Part shown: piece after piece, positions 1 to 11,993 of the stretch
How positions within the stretch are numbered: the first letter of the stretch is position 1
Layout of the letters: each line of letters begins with the position of its first letter
NCBI RefSeq assembly: GCF_023702635.1
Contig: NZ_CP098455.1
Span: 434,001 to 498,000, forward strand
Direction: 5' to 3'
Length of the DNA: 64,000 bases
Source of the DNA: Spongiibacter taiwanensis
GTDB lineage: Bacteria > Pseudomonadota > Gammaproteobacteria > Pseudomonadales > Spongiibacteraceae
The notes under the pieces: model-generated
What the model saw: the letters and a program-made list of their open reading frames with translations, nothing else
Database searches by the model: none
What the model was told of the DNA's origin: nothing
Program-made: the position numbers and the translations under genes

Positions 1-26
1 TCGAGCTCCGATTCCAATACCCGCAT
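1..26 (-). CDS. N-terminal start of a gene cut by the window edge, possibly rpoS
   Basis: Only eight codons are visible (MRVLESEL), reading off the left edge. The ATG is at 26-24 and is preceded at good spacing by an AAGGA ribosome-binding site on the minus strand. The gene lies just downstream of nlpD in the same direction. In most gammaproteobacteria rpoS (the stationary-phase sigma factor) follows nlpD directly, so rpoS is the natural guess. The eight residues are too few to confirm it. Confidence 0.4.
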
Positions 27-110
27 CGTCAAATCCTTATTTTTGTCGAGAATTTCATTGACTGATTGGGGTGATTCTTTCGACTGATGTCAGGTCTTAC
101 CTGTTCGTTC

Positions 111-881
111 TTACCTAGGAAGCAGCCGTAAAGGATCAACCGGTTTTCCGTTAATACGAACTTCAAAGTGGAGCTTTGCCGAGTCTGTGCCACTGTCTCC
201 CAACTCTGCAATGACGGCCCCTGCTTTTACCTGCTGTCCCTCCTTTACCAACAGCTTTCGATTATGCCCATATGCGCTGAGTTCTTGCTCAGAGTGTTTC
301 AAGATTAGAAGATTGCCGTAACCCACTAATCCACTACCCGAGTAAACAACAACCCCACTGCGCGCTGCATGTACAGGCTCCCCTATTTTTCCACCGATAT
401 CAATACCTTTATGCGCTTGGCCAGTCGCAACAAACGCCCTGACCACAGGCCCCTTCACTGGCCATCGCCAACCACCACTGGATGGTGCAGAAACCACGGC
501 TTTTGCAGGGCGCTTGGGCGAGCTAGCCACCGGTGGGGAGGATGGAGTTGAGGGCGGCGGAGCTGCCGCTCTGACTGGTGTGTTACGGGGCGCCGCAGCC
601 GGCGGCGAAACACTGGTAGAACGCTCCCGCAAGGCGAGACGCTGTCCGGGATAGATCGTATAGGGAGGACCAATTTGATTGGCAGCGGCGAGACCCTTCA
701 CGTCAAAGCCATAACGCCAGGCAATCGAAAACAGGGTATCGCCGCGACTGACAATGTAATACTCCGGCGCCCGCTCCGACGGCGAATAGCGATCTTCGAT
801 GGGTGCCGAGCCGCCACTGGCACATCCATGCATCAGCAAGAGCACCACTGACAGCAATAGTATGTGCAAGCGCGGCATCAT
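111..881 (-). CDS. nlpD: NlpD-like lipoprotein, LysM plus degenerate M23 (LytM) domain
   Basis: Outer-membrane lipoprotein of the NlpD family, whose members activate the septal amidase AmiC during daughter-cell separation. A hydrophobic signal ends at a likely lipidated Cys about 20 residues in (motif MHGCASG). A LysM domain follows at about residues 41-86, then a Pro/Ala-rich linker, then a C-terminal M23 fold. The metal-binding HxH motif is broken (KLHFEVR), as in E. coli NlpD, so it is expected to be a regulator and not a peptidase. The ATG at 881 was chosen because it puts the signal peptide at the N terminus; an in-frame ATG at 893 is also possible. The neighbours pcm and DUF368 upstream, and possibly rpoS downstream, fit. 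Confidence 0.93.
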   Translation of the reverse strand: MMPRLHILLLSVVLLLMHGCASGGSAPIEDRYSPSERAPEYYIVSRGDTLFSIAWRYGFDVKGLAAANQIGPPYTIYPGQRLALRERSTSVSPPAAAPRNTPVRAAAPPPSTPSSPPVASSPKRPAKAVVSAPSSGGWRWPVKGPVVRAFVATGQAHKGIDIGGKIGEPVHAARSGVVVYSGSGLVGYGNLLILKHSEQELSAYGHNRKLLVKEGQQVKAGAVIAELGDSGTDSAKLHFEVRINGKPVDPLRLLPR

Positions 882-1037
882 CAGCGGCGACATCCCCCGG
901 CCGGGCAAGCCAGGCGATCATCGGGCTTCATCCTTGTCATCCCAGTATTATCCAAACTATCTGCCACGCATTAAAAAGACTGATGAATCCGCGAATCCCT
1001 AAATCGTGCTACCGCGGTACGAAACAAATTGAAGACC

Positions 1038-1964
1038 TCACTCACCAACGGCCGACTGCTTGTGCCCGGCAAGTCGCTCAATCGCCAGCACCAGAATAAC
1101 ACCAAAGGCCGCCAGAAACCCGGTGAGCAGCAAATGGGCATCAGCCACTTCCGCGTAATGCCAGGGCCACGAATTGGCCAGTTCCAGACCGCTGCCCAGC
1201 CCGCCAGCTTGGCCCACGCTGTCAAGCTTCCAAGGCCAGATAATAGAGAGCGAACCTATCAGCAGGCCGGACAAGAATGACAGCAAGGCGCCATGGTAGT
1301 GATGCAGTAGCCAGGACAACAGCCGAACGAATAGCATCAACCCGGTTGCGCAACCCGCCCCAAACAGAGCAATCGCCAACAAATCCATCGATTTTATGGC
1401 ATCGATAACGGGCCCATACATACCGATCAACAGCAGAATAAAACTGCCTGAAATCCCCGGCAGAATCATGGCGCAGATGGCTACCGCACCGGCCAGGAAC
1501 AGGCTGAGCGGAGTGACGGCAATACTGGCTGGTCGCACTTCCCCGATTCCGATTGCCACCCCTGCCCCAAGAATCAATAAGACCAAAGTGACGACGGTGC
1601 GCTCGGGAATTTGCCGATAAATCAGGATCGCGGAGGCCAACACCAACCCGAAGAAAAAACCAGCCAGCGGTACAGGGTGGTGCTCCAGCGCGTAAGAAAT
1701 AGCCTTGGCCAACGACAGCGCGGCAATCAGCACCCCCGTCACCAGACTCAACAGAAAGCCGCCGTTCACATGACGCCATAAGGCGCCAATACCCTGTTGC
1801 CGTAACACACGAACTGCCTGCAGGTTGAAGGAGGTCAGGCTTTCTATCAGCTCATCATAAATGCCAGTAATGAAGGCGATGGTTCCCCCGGAAACACCCG
1901 GCACAATATCTGCCGCGCCCATTGCCATACCCCGTAGAAAAATTGCGGGCTTAAATCCTTTCAC
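1038..1964 (-). CDS. DUF368 family membrane protein (PopT-type undecaprenyl-phosphate translocase)
   Basis: Polytopic inner-membrane protein of the DUF368 family. Other members have been shown to act as undecaprenyl-phosphate translocases (PopT), returning the C55-P lipid carrier to the cytoplasmic face for reuse. The family's N-terminal signature is visible (GMAMGAADIVPGVSGGT), and an internal repeat of it, with PGISGSF, follows around the middle, consistent with two pseudo-symmetric halves. The GTG at 1964 has a GGAG site five bases upstream; a TTG at 1973 is the alternative. It lies between pcm and nlpD on the same strand. Function in this organism is inferred from family only. The other C55-P recycling gene, uppP, is at 55.1 kb. 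Confidence 0.85.
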   Translation of the reverse strand: MKGFKPAIFLRGMAMGAADIVPGVSGGTIAFITGIYDELIESLTSFNLQAVRVLRQQGIGALWRHVNGGFLLSLVTGVLIAALSLAKAISYALEHHPVPLAGFFFGLVLASAILIYRQIPERTVVTLVLLILGAGVAIGIGEVRPASIAVTPLSLFLAGAVAICAMILPGISGSFILLLIGMYGPVIDAIKSMDLLAIALFGAGCATGLMLFVRLLSWLLHHYHGALLSFLSGLLIGSLSIIWPWKLDSVGQAGGLGSGLELANSWPWHYAEVADAHLLLTGFLAAFGVILVLAIERLAGHKQSAVGE

Positions 1965-2058
1965 TAACTCCAATTCCTTCTAGGCAGAGAAATGTCTTCG
2001 GGTTACCGGCCTGTGCCAGCAAGCCTCCGATTGGGGGAGAACACAGGCACAAAAAAGC

Positions 2059-2697
2059 TTACGCGACGACGCCACCGAGCAAGGGGACAAAGGTCACAGG
2101 TTCGATTTGCTGCTCGACCACACCGTTCTCGGTTTTGTCATAGACAACTAAAAACTGCTGACCGTTCTGTTTGCCGATGGGAATCACCAGGCGGCCGCCG
2201 ATGTCGAGCTGATCGAGTAGATCCTGGGGCACCACTTCAGGGGCTGCGGCGGAGAGAATTGCGTCGAAGGGGCCCCGTTGCGGCCAGCCCATTCCGCCAT
2301 CGGCGTGACGCAAATGTACGTTGTGCAGACGCAGGTGGCGCAGCCTTTCCCGAGCCTTCTCCTGCAATGGACGAATGCGCTCTACGCTGAACACCCGCTC
2401 GACCAATTGGGCCAGAATCGCCGTTTGGTAACCTGAGCCAGTGCCCACCTCCAAGACCCGGGATTTGGGTCCCGAAGCGAGCAGCAACTCGGTCATCCGC
2501 GCAACAATGTAGGGTTGAGAAAGGGTCTGCTGGAAGCCGATTGGCAGGGAGCTATCTTCATAGGCGCGGTGAGCCAGCGCCTCGTCCAGAAAAATATGCC
2601 GCGGCGTGGCGCGCATCACCTTTAATACCGCGTCGTCCTCAATGCCCCTTTCCCGCAAGCGCTGAATCAGCCGGTCCCGGGTTCGCTGGGAAGTCAT
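2059..2697 (-). CDS. pcm: Protein-L-isoaspartate O-methyltransferase
   Basis: Repairs L-isoaspartyl residues in aged proteins by S-adenosylmethionine-dependent methylation, in the cytoplasm. The AdoMet-binding motif [13 protein letters not shown] is at about residues 81-93, preceded by the family block [18 protein letters not shown]. The ATG at 2697 gives 212 residues (E. coli Pcm has 208), aligns with the family start and has an AAGG site; a GTG at 2727 is less likely. In E. coli surE sits between truD and pcm. Here surE is missing and truD ends only a few dozen bases upstream. Confidence 0.96.
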   Translation of the reverse strand: MTSQRTRDRLIQRLRERGIEDDAVLKVMRATPRHIFLDEALAHRAYEDSSLPIGFQQTLSQPYIVARMTELLLASGPKSRVLEVGTGSGYQTAILAQLVERVFSVERIRPLQEKARERLRHLRLHNVHLRHADGGMGWPQRGPFDAILSAAAPEVVPQDLLDQLDIGGRLVIPIGKQNGQQFLVVYDKTENGVVEQQIEPVTFVPLLGGVVA

Positions 2698-2738
2698 CCC
2701 TATGCCTTGCAGGTTCAGAGTGGTCACCCTTTATTCTC

Positions 2739-3749
2739 TTAGTATGTCACCAATTCTCGCACAAGCGCTGTCGCGAAACAGCCCCGGGGCAGCGCAAATT
2801 CTAACCGCAGACACTTAGCATCAAGCCACTCCCAAGACAGCTCCTTAGGCAAGACCCGCAGCGCACGCCGCTCCATCTTGAGACCGTGCTTTGCCAAACC
2901 CGCACACAACACCGGCTCCGCATTGCATTGCTGTTGTTCAAGGGCCGCTACCTCACCGGCAACGCTGATTTTTGCCGGGGCACCAAAGAGCGGGCCGGTG
3001 GGATGCAGATCGCCGCTGGCCACGCGGGCAACAATTTCATCGCTCAACGGCTCAGAAAAAACACTGCCGCTATCGCGCAAAGCAAGAACCTCGCCATCCA
3101 GAGCTTTATCCCACGTCCCGCTGAAAACACGTTGCGCCAGAACCTGATTGAATAACCAGGAGCGAGCCGAGGAAAGGTAGAGGCCTTTTTCGAAGCGGGC
3201 CGGCTGGCCGCCCTGTTCAAACCACTGACGACAGGCCGCAATGTTGCCGCCATCAATGCCAAAACGCTGTTCGCCAAAATAGTTGGGAAATCCGGCGGTC
3301 AATGCTGACAAACGCTCGTTGAGTAACGGACGATCACCCACCACCTCATTAAGAATCAGTACAAAGCGGTTTCCGCGATGACTGCCCCGGCGCAATTTTT
3401 GCCGGTGGCGCACACCCTTCACCACCCGCCAATTGTCGCCCAGCAGGGTACTCCAGTTGAGCGCCGCTTTGCCGGGACGGTGCAGGCAATACCATTGGCG
3501 AGTCAGTGCATGACGATCTTTCAGCCCGGAGTAACCCACTGCGCGAGCCGGTAAGCCAAGCTGTTTTGCCAGCGCTCTGGCAACAAATTCTGTACTGTCG
3601 CCAGACTTCTCTACCAGCAGCCAATCAAATTCGCCATCGCCACTGGGAAGAAATTCAAACAGCTCTTCCACCTGAAAATCGGTGTTGGCCTGACGCAAAA
3701 CGGCCTGAGCTGCAGGGCCTCCCCAGGCCCGGGGCCAATCAGGCAGCAT
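2739..3749 (-). CDS. truD: tRNA pseudouridine(13) synthase TruD
   Basis: Isomerises U13 of tRNA-Glu to pseudouridine. The TruD catalytic motif GLKDRHA places the nucleophilic Asp at residue 78. The length of 336 residues and the C-terminal ALVREL ending match the family. Its start overlaps the end of ispF by 11 bases, which implies translational coupling within the ispD-ispF-truD unit. Confidence 0.96.
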   Translation of the reverse strand: MLPDWPRAWGGPAAQAVLRQANTDFQVEELFEFLPSGDGEFDWLLVEKSGDSTEFVARALAKQLGLPARAVGYSGLKDRHALTRQWYCLHRPGKAALNWSTLLGDNWRVVKGVRHRQKLRRGSHRGNRFVLILNEVVGDRPLLNERLSALTAGFPNYFGEQRFGIDGGNIAACRQWFEQGGQPARFEKGLYLSSARSWLFNQVLAQRVFSGTWDKALDGEVLALRDSGSVFSEPLSDEIVARVASGDLHPTGPLFGAPAKISVAGEVAALEQQQCNAEPVLCAGLAKHGLKMERRALRVLPKELSWEWLDAKCLRLEFALPRGCFATALVRELVTY

Positions 3750-4236
3750 GTTTGGGCAACACCCCTTGCATCAATACAACGGCGTCCACAGCAATCCCCT
3801 CTTCCCTACCAACAAAACCCAGTTTTTCGGTGGTAGTGGCTTTCACACTGATCTGGCCAATATCAACGCCCGCCAGACTGGCAATGCGTTGCCGCATTGC
3901 GTCAATGTGGGGCGCCAGTTTGGGCCGTTGGGCCGCGATAGTGAGATCTGCATTAACCAGTTGGTAGCCCTGCTGTGCCGCCAGGACAATGCAATGTGCC
4001 AATAAGTCACCGCTATCAGCACCCGCGTAACGCGGATCGGTATCGGGAAAATGTTTGCCAATATCACCCAGCGCCAGCGCGCCGAGAATGGCATCACAGA
4101 GGGCATGCAGCGCGACATCGCCATCGGAATGCGCAATCAGCCCCCGGTCATGGGGAACAACCACGCCGGCCAATACAAGGGGCTTATCACTGCCAAAGCG
4201 GTGCACGTCGTAGCCGTGCCCTATACGTAGTGTCAT
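3739..4236 (-). CDS. ispF: 2-C-methyl-D-erythritol 2,4-cyclodiphosphate synthase
   Basis: Fifth step of the MEP isoprenoid pathway: converts CDP-methylerythritol 2-phosphate to the cyclic diphosphate with release of CMP. The zinc ligands are visible as D10 and H12 (GHGYDVH) and H44 (DGDVALHAL). At 165 residues it is of normal size for this trimeric enzyme. Its ATG overlaps the ispD stop by four bases, and its 3' end overlaps truD. Confidence 0.97.
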   Translation of the reverse strand: MTLRIGHGYDVHRFGSDKPLVLAGVVVPHDRGLIAHSDGDVALHALCDAILGALALGDIGKHFPDTDPRYAGADSGDLLAHCIVLAAQQGYQLVNADLTIAAQRPKLAPHIDAMRQRIASLAGVDIGQISVKATTTEKLGFVGREEGIAVDAVVLMQGVLPKHAA

Positions 4237-4943
4237 CGGCTCGCACGCTCTCGCAAATAAAAATCCGCCAGGGCCAAATCGTCCGGATAGGTCACCTTGA
4301 TGTTACAGGGGTTGCCACTTACCAACAGTGGCCGGCGACCCAGATGCTCCATCGCCGAGGCCTCGTCGGTGACGGGCAGGTGCCGCATTTGACACTGTTC
4401 CAGGGCCACCCGCAACAAACCATAGCGGAACATTTGGGGGGTCAAGGCTCGCCATAAACCACTGCGATCCACAGTCTCGGCAATTTCATCCGTCTCGGGG
4501 TCACAGCGTTTCAAGGTATCCACCACCGGCGATGCCAATATCGCGCCCACCTTGTGTTGGCGTCCTTTCTCGAGAAGTTTCTTGAGGTCCACCTGAGGCA
4601 GGCAGGGCCGAGCAGCATCGTGGACCAGCACCCAGTCTGCGGGTTGGGCAATGCCGTCCATCGCCTGCAGGGCATTTAACACCGAGTCCATGCGCTCCGC
4701 GCCGCCGATCACTTGTTCCACCCGCGGATTGTAGGCCACCTCCATCAGCGCAAAATGGTCGTCCTCTTCACTGACGGCAACAAATATCTTTTCAATCGTT
4801 GGCTCGCTGAGAAGACACTCAAGGCTGTGCTCAATCATTGCCTTGCCAGCTAGCGGCAGGTACTGCTTACTGCGACTGGCGAGCATTCTGCGCCCCGCCC
4901 CCGCCGCAGGCATCACTGCCCAGATCTTTTCGTTTCCCCGCAC
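4233..4943 (-). CDS. ispD: 2-C-methyl-D-erythritol 4-phosphate cytidylyltransferase
   Basis: Third MEP-pathway step, transferring CMP to methylerythritol 4-phosphate. The nucleotidyltransferase P-loop-like motif AAGAGRRM carries the conserved Arg (about R19), followed by [10 protein letters not shown] with the conserved Lys (about K26). [10 protein letters not shown] is the family's central motif. It begins with GTG at 4943, nine bases after ftsB, with an AGGAC site upstream. ftsB-ispD-ispF is the usual gammaproteobacterial order. Confidence 0.96.
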   Translation of the reverse strand: MRGNEKIWAVMPAAGAGRRMLASRSKQYLPLAGKAMIEHSLECLLSEPTIEKIFVAVSEEDDHFALMEVAYNPRVEQVIGGAERMDSVLNALQAMDGIAQPADWVLVHDAARPCLPQVDLKKLLEKGRQHKVGAILASPVVDTLKRCDPETDEIAETVDRSGLWRALTPQMFRYGLLRVALEQCQMRHLPVTDEASAMEHLGRRPLLVSGNPCNIKVTYPDDLALADFYLRERASR

Positions 4944-4952
4944 GGCTTTGTC

Positions 4953-5234
4953 CTATTGCCCTTCAATGATCAAGTAAAAATCCTCACCTTTCTTGATCAT
5001 GCCCATATCGTTTCGCGCCCGCTCTTCAATGCTGTCGAGGTTATTTTTCAGGCTGTCCACTTCACTGTAAAGGCGTTCATTTCGCCGCTGAAGCTCAGCG
5101 TTAACTTGCCGCTGAGATTTTATATCACGTTTCAGACTGGCGATCTGCTCCCAGCTGCCGCTGCCAGTCCACAGGCGAAATTGCAGAAAAACAAAAATCA
5201 CTACCAGTAGTATCAGCAATCTGCGCCGGGTCAT
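4953..5234 (-). CDS. ftsB: Cell division protein FtsB
   Basis: Bitopic divisome protein that forms the FtsQ-FtsL-FtsB complex. It has a short basic cytoplasmic end (MTRRR), one transmembrane helix at about residues 5-21, and a periplasmic coiled coil rich in Lys, Gln and Asn. The coil is followed by the conserved EERARNDMGMIKKGE segment typical of FtsB. The ATG at 5234 puts the TM helix at the N terminus; an upstream in-frame TTG at 5255 would add seven residues. It lies between eno and ispD as in most relatives. Confidence 0.94.
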   Translation of the reverse strand: MTRRRLLILLVVIFVFLQFRLWTGSGSWEQIASLKRDIKSQRQVNAELQRRNERLYSEVDSLKNNLDSIEERARNDMGMIKKGEDFYLIIEGQ

Positions 5235-5334
5235 TTTACCCCCCGCAAAAAGCAAACCGGGGCGTCTGGATCACCAGCCGCCCCGAAATACCACCCTGTT
5301 CGACAAACTGTCGCCATCAAAAGCTCCAGTAATG

Positions 5335-5353
5335 CGGGGTGCCTAGCACCCCG
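5335..5353 (-). terminator. Hairpin six bases after eno
   Basis: A perfect 8-base inverted repeat, CGGGGTGC and GCACCCCG, is separated by three bases and begins just past the eno stop. There is no T-run, so it could be a weak or Rho-assisted terminator or an mRNA 3'-end stabiliser between eno and ftsB. Confidence 0.5.
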
Positions 5354-5358
5354 ACTAA

Positions 5359-6645
<1,287 letters not shown>

Positions 6646-6669
6646 TTAAATCTCCATTTAATCGCTAAA

Positions 6670-7533
<864 letters not shown>

Positions 7534-7590
7534 TTAACTTGCACTTGCCGGTAACGTGCCCGGGTCTGGCCAATGGCCACCAGTCGGAGT

Positions 7591-9294
<1,704 letters not shown>

Positions 9295-9359
9295 TCAGTT
9301 TATCAGCAAGGCCCCGATGAAACAATGAAAATAGCCCTCATCGTCGGCCGCACCTCTGC

Positions 9360-9365
9360 TATAAT
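9360..9365 (+). promoter_or_regulatory. Candidate -10 box upstream of suhB
   Basis: A perfect TATAAT lies 38 bases before the suhB ATG in the pyrG/suhB divergent gap. No good -35 is seen 16-18 bases upstream, so a sigma70-type promoter is only suggested. Confidence 0.45.
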
Positions 9366-9403
9366 GCGCACCCAATTGCCAGAACATTCAAGGTCTTAGT
9401 CAT

Positions 9404-10210
9404 ATGCAACCCATGCTCAATATTGCCCTGCGCGCCGCCCGCAAGGCCGGTGATCTTATCGCACGCGCCTCCGAGCAACTGGACCGGGTCCAGGTGGAAG
9501 AAAAGGGTCAGAACAACTTCGTTACCGAAATTGACCGCAAATCCGAGAAAGAGATCATCTTTCACCTGCAGAAGGCCTACCCCGATCACGCCTTTCTGGG
9601 CGAGGAGTCCGGCGAGTCTGGCAACCCTGATAGCGACTACAAATGGGTAATCGACCCCATCGACGGCACCACTAACTTTATTCGCGGCATACCCCACTTC
9701 GCCATTTCCATCGCCTGCATCTATCAGGGTCAGATCGAACATGCGGTGATTCTCGACCCGATCCGCCGGGAAGAATTCACCGCCAGCCGTGGCCGCGGCG
9801 CTCAGCTCAATGGCCGTCGCGTTCGCGTTGCCATGGGCGCGACCACCCTGGAAGGCGCCCTGATCGGCACCGGCATTCCCTTCAAAGCCCGCAGCGAGCA
9901 ACATATCCCCGCCTACATGCGCAGCCTTGAAGCGATTGCGGGCGAGACCGCCGGGATTCGCCGGGCGGGCGCAGCCTCCCTGGATCTGGCCTATGTTGCT
10001 GCAGGACGGTTGGACGGCTTCTGGGAAATCGGCCTGAGCAAATGGGATATTGCCGCCGGCATTTTGCTGGTGCGCGAAGCCGGCGGCCTGATCAGCGACT
10101 TCAAAGGCGGCGGTGATTACTTTGAAACCGGGAATATCGTGGCAGCCAACCCCAAGTGCCTGAAGAGCATTTTGCAGGTCGTACGGCCACACCTGGAGCA
10201 TATTGGCTAG
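9404..10210 (+). CDS. suhB: Inositol-1-monophosphatase family protein SuhB
   Basis: Mg-dependent phosphatase of the inositol monophosphatase fold. In E. coli SuhB also works in the rRNA antitermination complex. The metal-binding motifs are GEESGE and WVIDPIDGTTNF, with a C-terminal WDIAAGILLVREAGG. At 268 residues it is full length. The stop TAG at 10208-10210 directly abuts a 37-copy heptamer array, and in this reading frame no further stop occurs until about 10754, so stop-codon loss would add some 180 residues. It is monocistronic and convergent with secF. Confidence 0.96.
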   Translation: MQPMLNIALRAARKAGDLIARASEQLDRVQVEEKGQNNFVTEIDRKSEKEIIFHLQKAYPDHAFLGEESGESGNPDSDYKWVIDPIDGTTNFIRGIPHFAISIACIYQGQIEHAVILDPIRREEFTASRGRGAQLNGRRVRVAMGATTLEGALIGTGIPFKARSEQHIPAYMRSLEAIAGETAGIRRAGAASLDLAYVAAGRLDGFWEIGLSKWDIAAGILLVREAGGLISDFKGGGDYFETGNIVAANPKCLKSILQVVRPHLEHIG

Positions 10211-10469
10211 ACGCTGGACGCTGGACGCTGGACGCTGGACGCTGGACGCTGGACGCTGGACGCTGGACGCTGGACGCTGGACGCTGGACGCTGGACGCTG
10301 GACGCTGGACGCTGGACGCTGGACGCTGGACGCTGGACGCTGGACGCTGGACGCTGGACGCTGGACGCTGGACGCTGGACGCTGGACGCTGGACGCTGGA
10401 CGCTGGACGCTGGACGCTGGACGCTGGACGCTGGACGCTGGACGCTGGACGCTGGACGCTGGACGCTGG
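10211..10469 (+). repeat. Perfect 37-copy tandem heptamer (ACGCTGG)n
   Basis: 259 bases made only of the 7-base unit ACGCTGG, with no substitution in any copy. It starts at the base after the suhB stop codon. Because seven is coprime with three, every frame cycles through the same heptapeptide: RWTLDAG on plus and SSVQRPA on minus. None contains a stop, which explains long false reading frames here. The perfect identity points to recent expansion or strong homogenisation. Related seven-base repeats occur at other intergenic sites in the window. Confidence 0.99.
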
Positions 10470-10570
10470 AAAAGCATGATTTGGCGCCTGCGCATGTCAA
10501 GCATTTAGCGCACTTTTTTATTTCAACGCCAATCTCTATTCAGCGTCGCCCTCAAGATGAACTCTTAACC

Positions 10571-10661
10571 CTGTCGCCCCGGCCCCAGAGCCGGGGCCCA
10601 GTTGCTACCACTCGCAAAACTTTTGGATTCCGGCTCGCAAAAAGACGCGTCCGGAATGACG
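10571..10661. repeat. Palindromic intergenic repeat, copy A (~91 bp)
   Basis: The first of three related units. It starts CTGTCGCCCCGG, contains a GGCCCC...GGGGCC inverted repeat, then ATTCCGG...CCGGAATGACG near its end. The two arms can form two hairpins per unit. No coding potential is seen. Similar ATTCCGG/CCGGAAT extragenic repeats are common in proteobacteria. Confidence 0.85.
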
Positions 10662-10689
10662 GATACGTGGAATCTTCCGGAGGCGCCGC

Positions 10690-10710
10690 GTCTGACGTCC
10701 GACGTCAGAC
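10690..10710. repeat. Short GACGTC heptad repeat, perfect palindrome
   Basis: GTCTGACGTC and its exact reverse complement are separated by a single C. It can equally be read as seven-base units CTGACGT, CCGACGT, CAGAC. It lies between copies A and B of the larger palindromic repeat. Similar GACGTC heptads occur at 30235-30340 and 34865-34887. Confidence 0.8.
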
Positions 10711-10720
10711 CCACTCCGCT

Positions 10721-10812
10721 CTCCGTCGCCCCGGCCTCCGAGCCGGGGCCCAGTGACTCCCGAGCTCAAAGCCACTGGATTCCGGATCGCAAGCAGCGCG
10801 TCCGGAATGACG
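10721..10812. repeat. Palindromic intergenic repeat, copy B (~92 bp)
   Basis: The second copy of the unit at 10571-10661, offset by 150 bases. It shares the CGCCCCGGCC...GAGCCGGGGCCCAG first arm and the TGGATTCCGG...GTCCGGAATGACG second arm. The middle between the arms is more variable. Confidence 0.85.
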
Positions 10813-10851
10813 ACAACCCAATGGCCTTGTCACCCTTAAGACGAAATCCCA

Positions 10852-10943
10852 CCTCTGTCGCCCCGGCCCCGAGCCGTGGCCCAGCGGCTCCCATGCCCAA
10901 AACCCCTAGATTCGGCATCGCAAACAGTCCGCCCAGAACAACG
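10852..10943. repeat. Palindromic intergenic repeat, copy C (decayed)
   Basis: The third copy, offset by 131 bases from copy B. The first arm (TGTCGCCCCGGCCCCGAGCC) is well kept, but the second arm has decayed (ATTCGGCATCGCAAACAG, without the CCGGAATGACG end). This suggests it is the oldest of the three copies. Confidence 0.7.
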
Positions 10944-10978
10944 CTGACGCCGAAATCACACCACAACCCCTGCAGAAC

Positions 10979-11016
10979 AAAAAAGGCCAGCTCCTTTCGG
11001 AACTGGCCTTTTGTTT
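10979..11016 (-). terminator. Bidirectional Rho-independent terminator after secF
   Basis: The ten-base arms AAAAGGCCAG and CTGGCCTTTT enclose a 12-base loop. On the minus strand the stem is followed by a run of T, about 40 bases after the secF stop. On the plus strand it is followed by TTGTTT and could stop transcription coming from suhB. Confidence 0.88.
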
Positions 11017-11057
11017 ATCCTCACCTTTTCTAGCGTCCGGCGCGCGACCCCGGTCAC

Positions 11058-11981
11058 TCAAGGCAAATCGTCAATCTCCGCCCCTTCCTTCTGAATCACA
11101 ATCAGATCATCCTGACTGATATTCATGGTGAGCAGCAGATTGGCGACAATATAGATCGACGAGTAAGTCCCCACCCCAATACCGATAATCAACGCCAGCG
11201 CAAAGCTGTGAATCATATCGCCACCAAAGACCGCCAGCGCCACCAATACCAGCATTGTAGTGCCGGAGGTCGCCAGGGTCCGATCCAGGGTCTCGGTCAG
11301 GGAGATATTGACGACATCAAAGGCTTCATGCTTACGCAATTTGCGCAAATTTTCCCGAATCCGGTCAGCTACCACAATGGAGTCATTCAATGAGTAACCA
11401 ATGACCGCCAGAATCGCCGCTAACACCGTCAGGTCAAAATCCCACCCGACCAGGGCAAAGGCACCAAGGGTGATAATGACGTCGTGAACCAAGGCTGCCA
11501 CAGCACCCACCGCGAACTTGATCTGAAAGCGCATGGCGATGTAAATCAGCACCACAATCAGTGCCAGCAATACCGCCAGGCCGCCCTGCTCCCGCAGTTT
11601 TTCACCTACCTGAGGACCAACAAATTCAATCCGCAGCAACTCGACTTCCGAGGGCGCGTCGGCCCGCAGCGTCGCCAGCACCTCTTCACCCAGCTTAGGG
11701 CTCATGCCCTGGGGCAGGCGCACCAACACATCCGTGTCGGAGCCAAAGTTCACGACAATGGCATTTTCGTAGCCGGCGCCCGATAGCGTACTGCGCACTT
11801 CTTCCAAGGGCTGAGGCTCTTCATAGAGCACTTCAATCAATGTACCGCCGGTAAAATCCAGGCCGAAATTCAGCCCCTTGGTGGCCAGAATTCCGATGGA
11901 GGCCAATACCATGGCGATCGACAGCACCGAAGCCAGGCCCCGGAGCTTCATAAAATTAATAATTTTGCTTTCAGTAGACAT
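11058..11981 (-). CDS. secF: Protein translocase subunit SecF
   Basis: Inner-membrane RND-family partner of SecD. The SecDF complex uses proton motive force to pull proteins through SecYEG on the periplasmic side. At 307 residues it has a first TM helix and FGLDFTGGTLIEV motif near residues 35-50, a small periplasmic domain, and five C-terminal TM segments including NDSIVVADRIREN. It is separated from secD by 12 bases. No gene follows; a strong terminator lies just downstream. Confidence 0.97.
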   Translation of the reverse strand: MSTESKIINFMKLRGLASVLSIAMVLASIGILATKGLNFGLDFTGGTLIEVLYEEPQPLEEVRSTLSGAGYENAIVVNFGSDTDVLVRLPQGMSPKLGEEVLATLRADAPSEVELLRIEFVGPQVGEKLREQGGLAVLLALIVVLIYIAMRFQIKFAVGAVAALVHDVIITLGAFALVGWDFDLTVLAAILAVIGYSLNDSIVVADRIRENLRKLRKHEAFDVVNISLTETLDRTLATSGTTMLVLVALAVFGGDMIHSFALALIIGIGVGTYSSIYIVANLLLTMNISQDDLIVIQKEGAEIDDLP

Positions 11982-11993
11982 TGCTCAACCCCG

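Noticed and set aside
10211-10469. A CRISPR array
   Set aside because: The unit is seven bases with no spacers, and there are no cas genes.
9359-10504. A 381-codon minus-strand frame across suhB and the array
   Set aside because: It is antisense to suhB, extended by the array's open frames, with no protein-family features.
10156-10508. Long reading frames on both strands encoding RWTLDAG or SSVQRPA repeats
   Set aside because: They are produced only by the stop-free heptamer array. No start signal or family similarity is present.
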